Assembly: GCA_963693285.1 (NCBI GenBank) | Contig: OY848920.1 | Location: 9,286,182 to 9,350,181, forward strand | Direction of reading: 5' to 3' | DNA: 64,000 nucleotides | DNA from: Xestospongia muta | Taxonomy: Eukaryota > Porifera > Demospongiae > Haplosclerida > Petrosiidae | Shown: positions 1 through 11,600 of the stretch, piece by piece | Layout: the number at the start of each line of letters is the position of its first letter | Numbering within the stretch: the stretch's first letter is position 1 | Program-made: the position numbers and the translations under genes | Notes under the pieces: model-generated | What the model saw: the letters and a program-made list of their open reading frames with translations, nothing else | What the model was told of the DNA's origin: nothing | Databases searched by the model: none

Positions 1-58
1 GTTGAATGTAACATGATAGATGATGATAGATAATGATACAATTGATATTTTGACTTAC

Positions 59-549
59 TTCCTTCAAGTGTTCTATTTTTTATTCTTGCTCCAAATAAAT
101 CATTTTGATAAGCTGTACCAAGTTGTGTGAACTGGTTACGTGCTTCAACTTTAACAAAATATTCAGTATAAGGTAGTAAATCTGTTAAGATGACCTCTGG
201 TTTGAAGAGAGTCTGTGAAAAAACTCAATCAGCAGTTTTGTATATAAAAAGCATTGATAAAAAATGATGTACCACAACAACAATAATAATGAATTAAACT
301 CACCACAGGGTAGCCAGGAAGAGAACGATGAGTAGTGATTCTTAGATCAACACGATATGTTAGAGGTAGTGATGATACTACTCTACCAACACAATTATCT
401 GGTAATTTGGGTACTTCCCATCTAATAGCTATAGTTGTATTAGTAATGTTTATAAGAATAGGAACTGGACGTTCAGCAGATTCATTTAAATCTGGAGATA
501 GACAATAATCATCATTCGCATTAAGAATACCCAAAAGATTTAGGGCTGC

Positions 550-621
<72 letters not shown>

Positions 622-1757
622 ACAAATCCACATACAGTAGTCATCATTACTCACCAGTTTGTGGATATTGTTGTAAACCTGGACTAGTAGCAAGTATTAC
701 AGAATTATTACTAGGTAGAGGTAGTATTAATAAATTGTCTCTATCATTTCTTAAGACATAGTAGACGACAGTATCATCACTTTGTGTCCAATAAATACGA
801 TCTTTATCAAGTGTTAATGACTCTGCTGGTAATCCTAACAAATGTAGTAAAAAATAATGGATCAATAGATGGAGGAATGGACAGATGTTTGCACTGACAA
901 CATGTACATGTATATCTTACCAGTGTCCATATATGGTAATAATGTATTGTTCACTTCAACTTGACACTCTAACTGACCACTCCCATTTAAGTCACATGAT
1001 ACAATATCGCCACTTAATCGATCACTTAACCACAATCTCTCAGTAACAGTATCCCAAACAAGAGCTCCAGTTGGTTCAAGAGAAGAGATATCAATTTCTC
1101 TCTTACGTGAGGAGGAGATAAGTGATGTAATCATGTGATTGGTCAGGTTTAACTGGTATAGTCGTGATGAAGGAGTGCTTGGTGAGTACTCTGTCCAATG
1201 AAGAAGTCTGCAAGGACATATAAATGTATGAACAAAAGTAATTGTCTGACTATTAGTTTTCTTGTTTTATTTATCTGTACATGAACCCTACATTTATAGC
1301 GTGAACATTTTAATCTGTCCATTTTCTTACCCATTAAATGGATTGATGATGACAGACATTTCAACACCAGAAGGAACATCATTACCACTAACTATTCTTG
1401 TAATACCATCAGGATATAATCTGAATACTCTCCATATATTAGTTTTCCCTTGAGTGGTTCGGCCAACAATGTACAATGTCTGTGCAATCCAATCATATCC
1501 AAATCCAAGTGGATTAAAATTAGACTCCAGTTTAACAAACAACTATATAATAAATTGAATAGACAAAGAGAAAGATAGCTCTACTAACCTCATCTTGACT
1601 ATTAATATCTAGTGTTCTCTTATATACAACATGTTCTAATGAATTATAATAATAGACAGTTCTATCCAATGTGTCCAATGTAATAGGGGGAGTGACATGA
1701 GACAATGTGACATTCCCACGTTCACTTTGGATTGATCCATCATTAGATAATGAGTAC
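59..1757 (-). CDS. ROS1/Sevenless-like receptor tyrosine kinase, ectodomain exons (partial)
   Basis: Six minus-strand exons with GT-AG borders: 1589-1757, 1331-1542, 921-1207, 654-834, 304-545 and 59-212. The first four encode YWTD-type beta-propeller blades, with motifs such as RIYWTQSDDTVVYY, LLHWTEYSPS and RLWLSDRLSGDIVSCDLNG. The last two encode fibronectin type III sequence (AIRWEVPKLPDNC; YTEYFVKVEARNQF). YWTD propeller followed by FN3 is the known arrangement of ROS1/Sevenless ectodomains, and ROS-like kinase exons occur twice elsewhere in the window. The gene runs off the left edge, so its transmembrane and kinase parts are not visible. Nothing clearly coding precedes 1757, so this copy may also lack N-terminal exons. 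It lies head-to-head with a death-domain gene start at 2187. Another YWTD/FN3 receptor is possible if the off-window part is not a kinase. Confidence 0.65.
541..618. repeat. (GA)n microsatellite in ROS-like intron
   Basis: About 65 bases of perfect GA dinucleotide lie immediately upstream (minus sense) of the acceptor of the exon ending at 545. In the transcript this is a very long CU polypyrimidine tract next to the 3' splice site. Confidence 0.9.
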
Positions 1758-2186
1758 TTCAAGAAGGGGTGTGGTCACTACAGATTAAAAACAGATGTAT
1801 TATTGTCATAAATATATTAGGTTGTGGTCAATTACAATTGTAATGGATTCATTATGTCCAAATATAACAAACATATGATCCACATACTATTAATATAGGA
1901 GGATAAAGTCCTTGAATATAAATTAATACAACCAGTACTGAACAATTGAACACTATAATATTAATATAATATAGTTATATGTTAAAATACTAGATACATA
2001 ATATGAGAGGATAGATCAGACAACAAGAGATGAATACAATACTAACCTGTACTGTACAGTTCAAATTCAACGCCACATGTTATGATTAAAATTAATATGG
2101 GTGTGGTCATTATATTTGTAATAAGCCCCACCCATAGGTCACCAAATTCACTGAGTGTGTCACAAACTGTCACCTTACAAGAAGCA
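1758..2186. promoter_or_regulatory. Head-to-head intergenic spacer between ROS-like (-) and DD (+) genes
   Basis: About 430 bases separate the most 5' recognised ROS-like exon from a DD start codon. The same spacer, nearly identical, recurs at 56656-57086 in the same orientation. It is AT-rich, with no ORF except an in-frame upstream extension of the DD exon (ATG at 2082). A bidirectional promoter is possible, but no motif proves it; recent duplication alone explains the similarity. Confidence 0.3.
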
Positions 2187-2640
2187 ATGGCTACAAGAAA
2201 CCTATCTTTCGAGGAGATTCTAGAAGAGAAACCAACGCTTGATGAATTATGTGAACATATTCGTATTGGTAGTAAATGGTATCAGTTGGGAGTCCTGCTA
2301 AAACTAAATGATGTGAAGTTAGATGACATTTACAGACTAGCAGAGGATTCTACTTTCTAAATATTAAAAATGTTTAAATTGTGGTTAGGTACCAACCCTC
2401 ATACTACGAGAAAGCACGTTTTGGATCCTTTGAGAAAGGAGGTCATTGAAGAAAACACTATTGCACAAAAGTATGAGAAGATTTTAAAATGTCTTCTAAC
2501 TCTGCTGGTGAGTGAAAGATCTACAATATCTACTATAGTGTGTCATCTCTGTTACAGGAATTGATGTCCAACCTAATGAAACAAATAATACTCATCCAAC
2601 CTATATTGATACACTGTCACAGGGTGTAGCACTTGAGACT
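2187..2640 (+). pseudogene. Death-domain gene fragment, MATR-type cassette (broken)
   Basis: The exon starts MATRNLSFEEILEEKP and matches the first exon of genes F and J, but TAC AAA has become TTC TAA, giving a stop at 2358-2360 within the death domain. The frame reopens (KMFKLWLGTN...) to about 2511 with a GTGAG donor. The next exon begins after CAG at 2560 and matches the first CARD-like module, then breaks off near 2640. It shares diagnostic changes (KLWLGTN.H, EVIEEN, QKYEK) with the fragment at 15866-16240, so the two decayed copies descend from one subtype. An unaffected in-frame ATG lies at 2082, but the MATR start at 2187 is the one shared with F and J. Confidence 0.75.
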
Positions 2641-3297
2641 AGACTACCAGGCCCGTCTGTACTAGCAAATACAACAAAAGAGCTCCATAATTGAAGCTAA
2701 ATAGCCCGAGAATGAAGACAGCTGTGTTTGTTTGAGACCTCCAATAGAGTCGTATAAGAGGATCTCCCTAGAAGAAGGGCTGGAAACACCAGACTAATGG
2801 ATTCTACCATTCTACATCTTCACTATAAAACTGAATAGATATATCTCCATCTTCTCAAATATGTTCTACATCTATATAAAAACAGCATTATCATCATAGA
2901 ATCACAAAATGGCTTCCAATACCTAAAACCTCTACAAGGTATGTATTTATAGTTTACATTTATATAAATGTAGGAACTTTATGTACTGGCCATGTAAATT
3001 CATATGTACTTCATTACAAGTTACCTTACCATTTATATTTAATAGTTTTCTTACATTTAAATGAGAGAGCATTAAAAAGACTAATTTCTGCGTAACTAAC
3101 ATCACTAACATTTGAGAAAGATAGACTATCTTTGAGCTTGTCTGAGCTTAAAATATGACTGGCTCTGAATAGCAGACAGTTAATTATTGTATTAATTAAA
3201 GTATTAAATCTCTAAACTACAATATCTCATATTAATGTAGTTTTAAATGAAACACAGTAGTAGTTATAAATAATGAATTACTCTCTCTTCTCTCCAG
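2641..3297. other. Intergenic spacer, nothing recognised
   Basis: AT-rich sequence with no ORF of note and no match to the array genes that I could see. A CAG acceptor with a short pyrimidine stretch sits at its right end. Confidence 0.5.
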
Positions 3298-3495
3298 AAT
3301 TCAGAACCTAACCTAGGTGAAAAGAGAAATTCTCAGCTTGAAAAGTACCTTGATGATGAATTAGATACAATTCGACAAGCTTTTCAAATTAGTCTCTTTC
3401 AAATTGAGAAGCGTTATCAGCGTCAGTTAGCATCAATGTCTTCAAAGAATGATCTGCCAAGAACTAAAATTAACACTTTTTTGTTTCATAAATGA
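3298..3495 (+). CDS. Candidate terminal coding exon, acidic/helical (hypothetical)
   Basis: After a good acceptor (TCTCTTCTCTCCAG) the frame is open for 65 codons and ends in TGA at 3493-3495. The peptide is charged and helical (QLEKYLDDELDTIRQAF; LFQIEKRYQRQL), compatible with a short coiled coil. No upstream exon could be linked with confidence. The adjacent 857-bp tandem repeat contains another small charged ORF, so this may be the last exon of a small gene or the relic of one. Family not recognised. Confidence 0.3.
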   Translation, partial: NSEPNLGEKRNSQLEKYLDDELDTIRQAFQISLFQIEKRYQRQLASMSSKNDLPRTKINTFLFHK

Positions 3496-3942
3496 TTTTA
3501 ATATAACCATTTAAACATATCATGTTACATGTATTATTGTATAGTTATATTTACTGTTAGTATATACAATGTGTATAAATCATTTATTAAACTATGTTTG
3601 TTTCTACTAATACATTTACAACAGTTTACATGAACTACTGATAACATTGTAGATATTGTTTATAAATCAGATAGGTCTGGAAATATAGCTAATATTAGAA
3701 ATATAACCAATATAATGAGCTCCACCCAAAAACATTGACTGTTTGTTCTAACACCAAAAAAAACTTGTTATGATGGTGTGAAAATTTAATATAATGTAAT
3801 ATACATAATGTGTCAAAGACCTCTTAAGAAGGTTCCTACCAACTTGTGTATTTGGGTGTGGCTAATGAATCTTATTAAGTTATGTGTGGTCATAGTAGCT
3901 CATATAATACAAGAATATAAGTCTTAAATGATAAAATGTCTT

Positions 3943-4101
3943 ATGGAAAGGATGAAGTTACAAATTACAAACATGGAAAAGAAGTTTGATAAAAAAATAA
4001 AAACTCTTCAACATCAACAGTCAATGCAGCCTTCACACATCAGTCACATACCTTCAGAAACATTGTATAGAATGAAACAACCATTAGACATTCATAATTA
4101 A
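3943..4101 (+). CDS. 52-residue ORF in tandem unit 1 (hypothetical)
   Basis: ATG to TAA gives MERMKLQITNMEKKFDKK..., with heptad-like charged helix in the first half and a QPSHISHIPSETLYRM tail. The identical ORF is at 4798-4956 in the next unit. Splice-acceptor-like sequence is not obvious upstream. Identity between copies may simply reflect recent duplication. Function unknown. Confidence 0.2.
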   Translation: MERMKLQITNMEKKFDKKIKTLQHQQSMQPSHISHIPSETLYRMKQPLDIHN

Positions 4102-4797
4102 TCCCTGTATATCACTGTGAACTAGGACTAGTTTTCCATTTGTCTTGTATGTGCGTATGTGTTATCATAACTCTTTATCTTGATGGACAGACAAGTATAA
4201 AATAATAACTTTATGTTTTGTTTACATGTATAATATTAACAGTACATTACTGGACACATGTATTTGTTATATTTTAACAACTAACTTTTGTAGTATCTCT
4301 TAATAAAAGGAAGACAATCATAATTGTTATTGTTCCACTTTTTGCTTAATAAATTATTTTAATATAACCAGTTAAACATATCATGTGACATGTATTGTTA
4401 TATTTACTGTTAGTATGTACATTGTGTATAATTATATATTAAACTATGTTTGTTCCTACTAATACATTTACAACAGTTTACATGAACTACTGATAACATT
4501 GTAGGTATTGTTTATAAATCAGTTAGGTCTGGAAATATAGCTAATATTAGAAATATAACCAATATAATAAGCTCCACCCAAAAACATTGACTGTTTGTTG
4601 TTCTAACACCAAATAAAACTTGTTATGATGGTGAGAAAATTTAATATAATGTAATATACATAATGTGTCAAAGACCTCTTAAGAAGGTTCCTACCAACTT
4701 GTGTATTTGGGTGTGGCTAATGAATCTTATTAAGTTATGTGTGGTCATAGTAGCTCATATAATACAAGAATATAAGTCTTAAATGATAAAATGTCTT

Positions 4798-4956
4798 ATG
4801 GAAAGGATGAAGTTACAAATTACAAACATGGAAAAGAAGTTTGATAAAAAAATAAAAACTCTTCAACATCAACAGTCAATGCAGCCTTCACACATCAGTC
4901 ACATACCTTCAGAAACATTGTATAGAATGAAACAACCATTAGACATTCATAATTAA
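4798..4956 (+). CDS. 52-residue ORF in tandem unit 2 (hypothetical)
   Basis: Same reading frame and length as the ORF at 3943-4101, displaced by 855 bases. See that entry; no function is assigned. Confidence 0.2.
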   Translation: MERMKLQITNMEKKFDKKIKTLQHQQSMQPSHISHIPSETLYRMKQPLDIHN

Positions 4957-5631
4957 TCCCTGTATATCACTGTGAACTAGGACTAGTTTTCCATTTGTCT
5001 TGTATGTGCGTATGTGTTATCATAACTCTTTATCTTGATGGACAGACAAGTATAAAATAATAACTTTATGTTTTGTTTACATGTATAATATTAACAATAC
5101 ATTACTGGACACATGTATTTGTTATATTTTAACAACTAACTTTTGTAGTATCTCTTAATAAAAGGAAGACAATCATAATTGTTATTGTTCCACTTTTTGC
5201 TTAATAAATTATTTTAATATAACCAGTTAAACATATCATGTGACATGTATTGTTATATTTACTGTTAGTATGTACATTGTGTATAATCATATATTAAACT
5301 ATGTTTGTTTCTACTAATACATTTACAACAGTTTACATGAACTACTGATAACATTGTAGGTATTGTTTATAAATCAGATAGGTCTGGAAATATAGCTAAT
5401 ATTAGAAATATAACCAATATAATGAGCTCCACCCAAAAACATTGACTGTTTGTTGTTCTAACACCAAATAAAACTTGTTATAATAGTGAGAAAATTTAAT
5501 ATAATGTAATATACATAATGTGTCAAAGACCTCTTAAGAAGGTTCTTACCACACACCTTATCAGTGTACGCTCAGTAAAGAAGATCTATAGTTCGTTAGA
5601 TTCTACCTTACCTGCTCTCATAATAGTAACT

Positions 5632-8600
5632 ATGGCTACAAAGAAACTGTCTCAAACTCAACATCTAGGTAACATACAATACCTGATATAAACTGTTAGT
5701 CATTTTCATATCTTACTTCTCTTCATTTAGATATTTCAGATCTTTTGAAGAAGGCTCCCACTGAACATGAGCTACTCAATCTATTAGCTGATATTAGTAA
5801 CTCGTGGCGTGAGGTTGGGTTAAGTCTCAAAGTTCCTCACAATATTTTGGATGGTTTAAAACGTAGCCAAGAGAGTGATGCCATCAAACTCTCTGAAGTC
5901 ATTCATAGCTGGTTAACTACTACTGAGTCACATCTTGTTACCTGGGAAACAGTGATTGATGCCATCAAGGGTCCTATTGTTAATAATATCAAGAAGGCTA
6001 ATGAAATACATCAACATTTAGCTAAAGGTAAGACAAGTCTTAGATACTTTGAGGAAGGATGTCATTAAACAAATAGCTGTTGCTTGTATGTATGAGGAAG
6101 CATTAAAAAAATCTTGTATTTCTTCCGGTGAGTGAAAATATCGAAAAGTGCAATTGTTTATGAGTAAGTGTATGTAACGTTATCTATATTTAATAGGTAG
6201 TGATGTTGTGATTCAGACTTACATTGATGAACTTTCAAAATGTACAATCAATCCAGTAAAGGTGTCTCAGCTCTTATTTAGCAAGAGATGTATCAATGAA
6301 ACAACACTTAACAAGACTGAGACATTAGAAGACACATTGGATAAGAAGAAAACCATTCTGTTATCTGCTATACAAACAGCAATATCTTCAGATCAGAAAA
6401 AAGTGTATGCTTTGGCTACAGTACTATCCAAGTTTGAGGAGACAAAGCTTTTATCTGAGAGAATTATCAGTGAATATGGTGAGAGAGCATTAAGCTAACC
6501 AATTAATGTATTCTTTGTCTATAATTATAGCTCAAACATTTAAAGTTGACCAGCAGACAGCATCTAATGTTCAAGAGATAGCAAGTGATCATAAAAGCCA
6601 TGAAGATCAAGCCAGTGACATATTATGTTGTCATTATGGTACCCTCTCTCAATCTCTTCAATATCCTGTTAGTGTTGCACGACTACTCCATAGAGAGCAA
6701 GTCATTTCTCAGACAAGGTTAACTATTGTGAAATTTACAGCACAATCTTTTTCTAATGACGAAGCAATATTTCTTTTGCTAAAAGCCATCCGTCGTGCTG
6801 TACATAACAAGTATCATAACTTGGAAGTTTTTGCCAATGTACTGGTAAAAGTTACTAATAACATACCATGTGCTAATGCTATATTAGAGGATTATAGTGA
6901 GTATATTTTCGTCATATAATTCTAATATTAGATATTTTTAATAGGGAAGGCGTTTAAACAAGACAAACTGACAAGGAATGGTAAGTAAAGTTCTACATTC
7001 CACAGTAAAATTTCTGCCACTATTTTAGACCAAACCACATCTCACCAAGTTCACCTCCTGTCCACCTATCAAAGCAAATTTGATCAAATGAGAGTGGCCT
7101 TTGGTAAACTTATTCACACTGTTGCTCCTCTCATCGAAGCTGGTATTCCTTCATTGAAAGAGCTCAAAACATATCTTCGTAGATGTTTTCGAGAACTAAA
7201 ACCTCAATTGTCTATAGCCGAATCATTTGATGATGTCATGGAACTAGTAGAAGATAAATGTACCATTATTAATGTTTGCTGTTTGGAGGCTATTGTTGAT
7301 CACTATAATATCACTGAGGCTAAACAATATATCACAGAGTTCAAGACAACACTTGATACATTTTGCAAAGAAGTTAAACTTAGTGTAAGCTGTAAAGAAA
7401 GCTTCAAGAGAAACTTATCATCTCATCTCCTTACTTGTGAGACTATTGAGTTTGTTTTAGAGTGGAAGACAGATGAGTACACACTGAGCGATATCAAACA
7501 TTTAATGTCAAAAACATTTGAAGATTCCGCTAACACTATTCAAGTCAGACTTATAAATGAAGGCAACTCTATCATTGTTACCTGCTATGCTCCACACCAT
7601 ATGATGGATATTCTATTAGTGACAGCAAAAGAGAATCTTTGGTTATTGAAAGAGATGGGATTGACTAAGCTCACAATTGGCTATCATACTATTTATGACA
7701 AACATCAAAGAGACAAGGTAAGAGATGAGTAGTATTAGACAACAGTTACTACATGTGTTGTTTATTGATATATAGGAGGTTAGAACTATTGTAGAAGAGA
7801 ACACAAAGGAGTTGAGAAGTCAACTGGAACAAAAACAAGTCATCATTAATAAGATGACTATGCAGATATCATCTATTGAAAAGCAAAGTAAAAGTATGTC
7901 CACGTAGTCAACAACCACTGTTAAAATGGCTATTATCCTATTGTGTGTGCGTGTGCACGCGCGTGTGTGTGTGTGTGTACATACTCAAACCCTTTTTCAC
8001 AATATTATCATGGATCAGGTCAAATATAACAGTTGCTTCATAGTCAGAATCTAGTATTTGCTTCTTAATACACCTATAGACACTGCTTTATTTTCCAAAG
8101 CATTGAATTTCATGTAATTTGAATCAGTTAATTTACAGCAAGATAATTCTAGCAATTTAAGAAATATCTCAAGTTCATAGATGTCTCAAGAACAATGCTG
8201 TTTTAGGAAATTAATAAAACAACTGCTTCTCCTCAGTATAATCATCATTAATTGCTAGTGTAACCCTCTCCCCTCCCAATTTTGTCTTTTATATACTTCA
8301 TTTAAATTGCTCATTCCCATCATAATTTGTTACCATATTAAGATAGATTCTAGACAGTAATGGCTTCCTTTCTCCTTCAGTGTGTTGTCTGTGTATTGTA
8401 GTGTGTTATAGTATATATTACTATGTGTGTACTATACTATATACTAACTCTATACTATACTAATATTATAGAAGAGAAAACAGAGGACTTGAGAAGTCAA
8501 CTAGAACAACAACAAACCATTTGCAGTAAAATGAGTATGGAAAAAGAGTCTATTGCCAGAAAAACTGAAGGTAGATATTTGTGACTACAAAATCATTTTA

Positions 8601-11600
8601 TTAATAGCTATCTATGATAATTTATTACTCAATGTTTTAATATAGAAATGATACAAAGGGAAAAAAAGGAAATTGAAGATTTACAAGGTAATTAATACAA
8701 TGCACCTGACACAAACTAGGTCAGTATTTAGATATGATCAATTGTTTTCTTCTTAGTTACTAACAAGAACTTAATATCATTGTCTAATGAGAGACAGAAA
8801 GAGCTAGAGACACTACAAAAAAAAATAACGTCATTGACTTTACAAATAAGAGAGAGAGACCAACAGATTGAGGAGTTAAAGCAGACCTTGAAAGGTAACT
8901 GGTATCATTACATTGTTATTAGATCTAGTGTTAATACTAGGAGAGACCCAAACAGGCCATAGACAGGAACCATTTATCAGTCATAGTGAAACTACAGGTA
9001 AAAGTATACTATTAATTAAATTATATGTAATTACTGATGTACATAATTGCTTATATAGAGACTCTACAAATGTTGAAATATCAGTTAAAAGGTTCAGCTG
9101 ATAATAAAGATGACAGCTTTCTTCCAAGTAAGTAATTGTAATTTGATAGCTAATTATATATATTATCAAATGTTTATAGTCATAAACCACACAATGTAAA
9201 TTATATTCATAATTCTCAAAGCACAATAATAAATATCATTAATATATAAAAAATGAATTCTATATCAACTATACATTCAAAATAGTTGTACTGAGTGTTG
9301 TCATATTTCACTTTGTACATCTTCATGTATCTTATGTAGAGACTACAGTATCACATGATGACCAAGAGTCTAAAGATGAAGAGTCAGTTAGACAAGGTAT
9401 GTACTAATAGTATGATGTATAGACTTATGTCACAGGTAAAAAGATTTATACTTTAAACTTTAAGTATAGACTTCAATTTTTACTAAATAAATGAAATTGC
9501 TAAATAATCTCACTTTAGTTAGTTCCTTCCTCAAATGAATACTTTTGAGGAAGTGGTTACATGACAAATCAATAAAAATGTAATCTCAAAAAGTTTTGCT
9601 ATATTATGTAATAATTACAGTAAGTGTTTATAATAATATTGTAAGTGTTTCTTGTTATGTTATGAACACTTCAAACAACAATCAGACAAGTCCCTTAATA
9701 TAACACTAGTGTAGTCTAGGATACTAGCCCCTCCTACTTTTGACAGTCTGCTATACAAGATCCATTGTTTACAGTGTATGTCAACATTAATAATGTACTT
9801 TCTCTCACAGTCTATTATGATAAGTTAATACTTGAGGTATTAGTGTATACATAATATGATGACAATATTATGGGTGGAGTCAATATAAACTATTACAGTT
9901 TAAAACAAGACTGTCTTAACTAGTACCATAGAACATAATGATCATGAGATGTTACTTGTATTCAATAGTTATGAGATATAAAAAGTATATAAGAGCAACA
10001 ACTATATAACAATTATACGTTAGTTAAGTCTTGTCGCCAGATACCACTTGCTAACATGGAGAAGGTGACCTTCTCTCCATTAGTGAGTGTGTGTCTGGAT
10101 GTGTGATGTCACGTCATTTCATCTGGCCCTTTTTCATTTAATCCCATTTCATTTAACAAAATATATTGTTATCTAATTTTGTCTAAAGTCTAAAAGACCT
10201 AACATATTGAACTTAGGCCAGTGAATGGAAAAGATGACCTTCTCTGTGTTAGTGAGTAGTGGATACCTAATGATGAGATTAACATCATATTTCAATGCCA
10301 CACCCACTTTACGTAGTGCATACTATTTTCATTTTTAGCTACTGATAAAGAATTGTTACCAGTATCTGTTGAGAAACAAAGAGAAATAGATGAACAACAG
10401 AAGATAATAACATCATTGACATCACAACTAAGAGAGAAAGACAAAGAAAATGAGACATTAAAACAGAATTTACAAGGTAATTGATATTAATATAACAGAT
10501 AATAATTAATGAGAAAAGATTATAGAAATAAAGTCAATAAATGAATGTAGTATTATTTGTTAATAGTTGTCTAGTATCATAAATTAGTACATTTGTATAT
10601 TAAAATTTTGTTTCTAACTTATTCTATTTGAGATCATGAATATAATTTATCATTCCATTTATACTGAGTACATATATAATATATTGTACAATGTTGTTAT
10701 ATATAGAAATGAAACAAATGAAAGAAAAACAGGTTGAAGATACGACATCATTTCCAAAAAGAAAGGAAGGTATTATTAATACAATAGCTATCACTAACAC
10801 AGTTTATATCACATATTTGTCAATAGTTATATAATTTTGATTACTTGTTTTCTCTTAGTTATTGAGAAGGAATTAGTGTCAGTGTCTGCTGAAAGACAGA
10901 AAGACATAGAGAAACTACAAGAAGTAACCACATCATTGTCATTACAACTACGAGAAAGAGATAAACAGATTGAGGAATTAAAGCAGAGTTTAAAAGGTAA
11001 CTAACTATTATAGTATGAACATGTGATATTATATTATTGAGTGAGTGAATCTAAACAAATGAGAGTTTATATGCCTTAGTATTGTGGGTTTAGTTATACT
11101 TTGTAGTAATGAGATTCATAGATGACTGTATTGGATTCAGGTGTATTAGTGGAAATAAGTTAAAGAACATATTTACTGAGATAAAGTAATGTGGTTTACT
11201 TTGTAAGGATGTCTTGTATAGAATTACTAATTTGGCCTCTAAAACAGTAGATTTACATTCTAACAACTAATGCAATGGTTTAAATACTTTAAATTGAGCA
11301 ATACACTTACTATAAATCTAGAAGAGCTATATCTAGGATGTCAAACCAGTGACAGTCCTCCAAATACATTGTCACTATTGTCTGTTACTTCTCATTGTAT
11401 ATTACTAGATTTAGCATTTATCTCAAAGACTTGTAAACCACTAACTGATCAAGGAACCCAAACAAAGTCTAGTCATGAAGAGTCAGATATTCAACAGTCA
11501 GATCATGATACAGATGAGGAGCGTTCAGATATAGAAGGTATGTCATATTATATATGTATAATGCTCAGTATCTATCATAAAAGACTACATCATTGGTAAA

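Larger units (their letters stand above)
3496..5551. repeat. Tandem repeat, unit about 857 bp, 2.4 copies
   Basis: Units begin at about 3496, 4357 and 5212 (spacings 861 and 855), at the shared string TTTTAATATAACCA. The first two units are complete and differ by only a few substitutions and small indels. The third stops after about 340 bases at the shared CTCTTAAGAAGGTTC, directly upstream of gene B. Each complete unit carries the same 52-codon ORF. High identity implies recent duplication; the gene B promoter lies at the end of the last partial unit. Confidence 0.9.
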
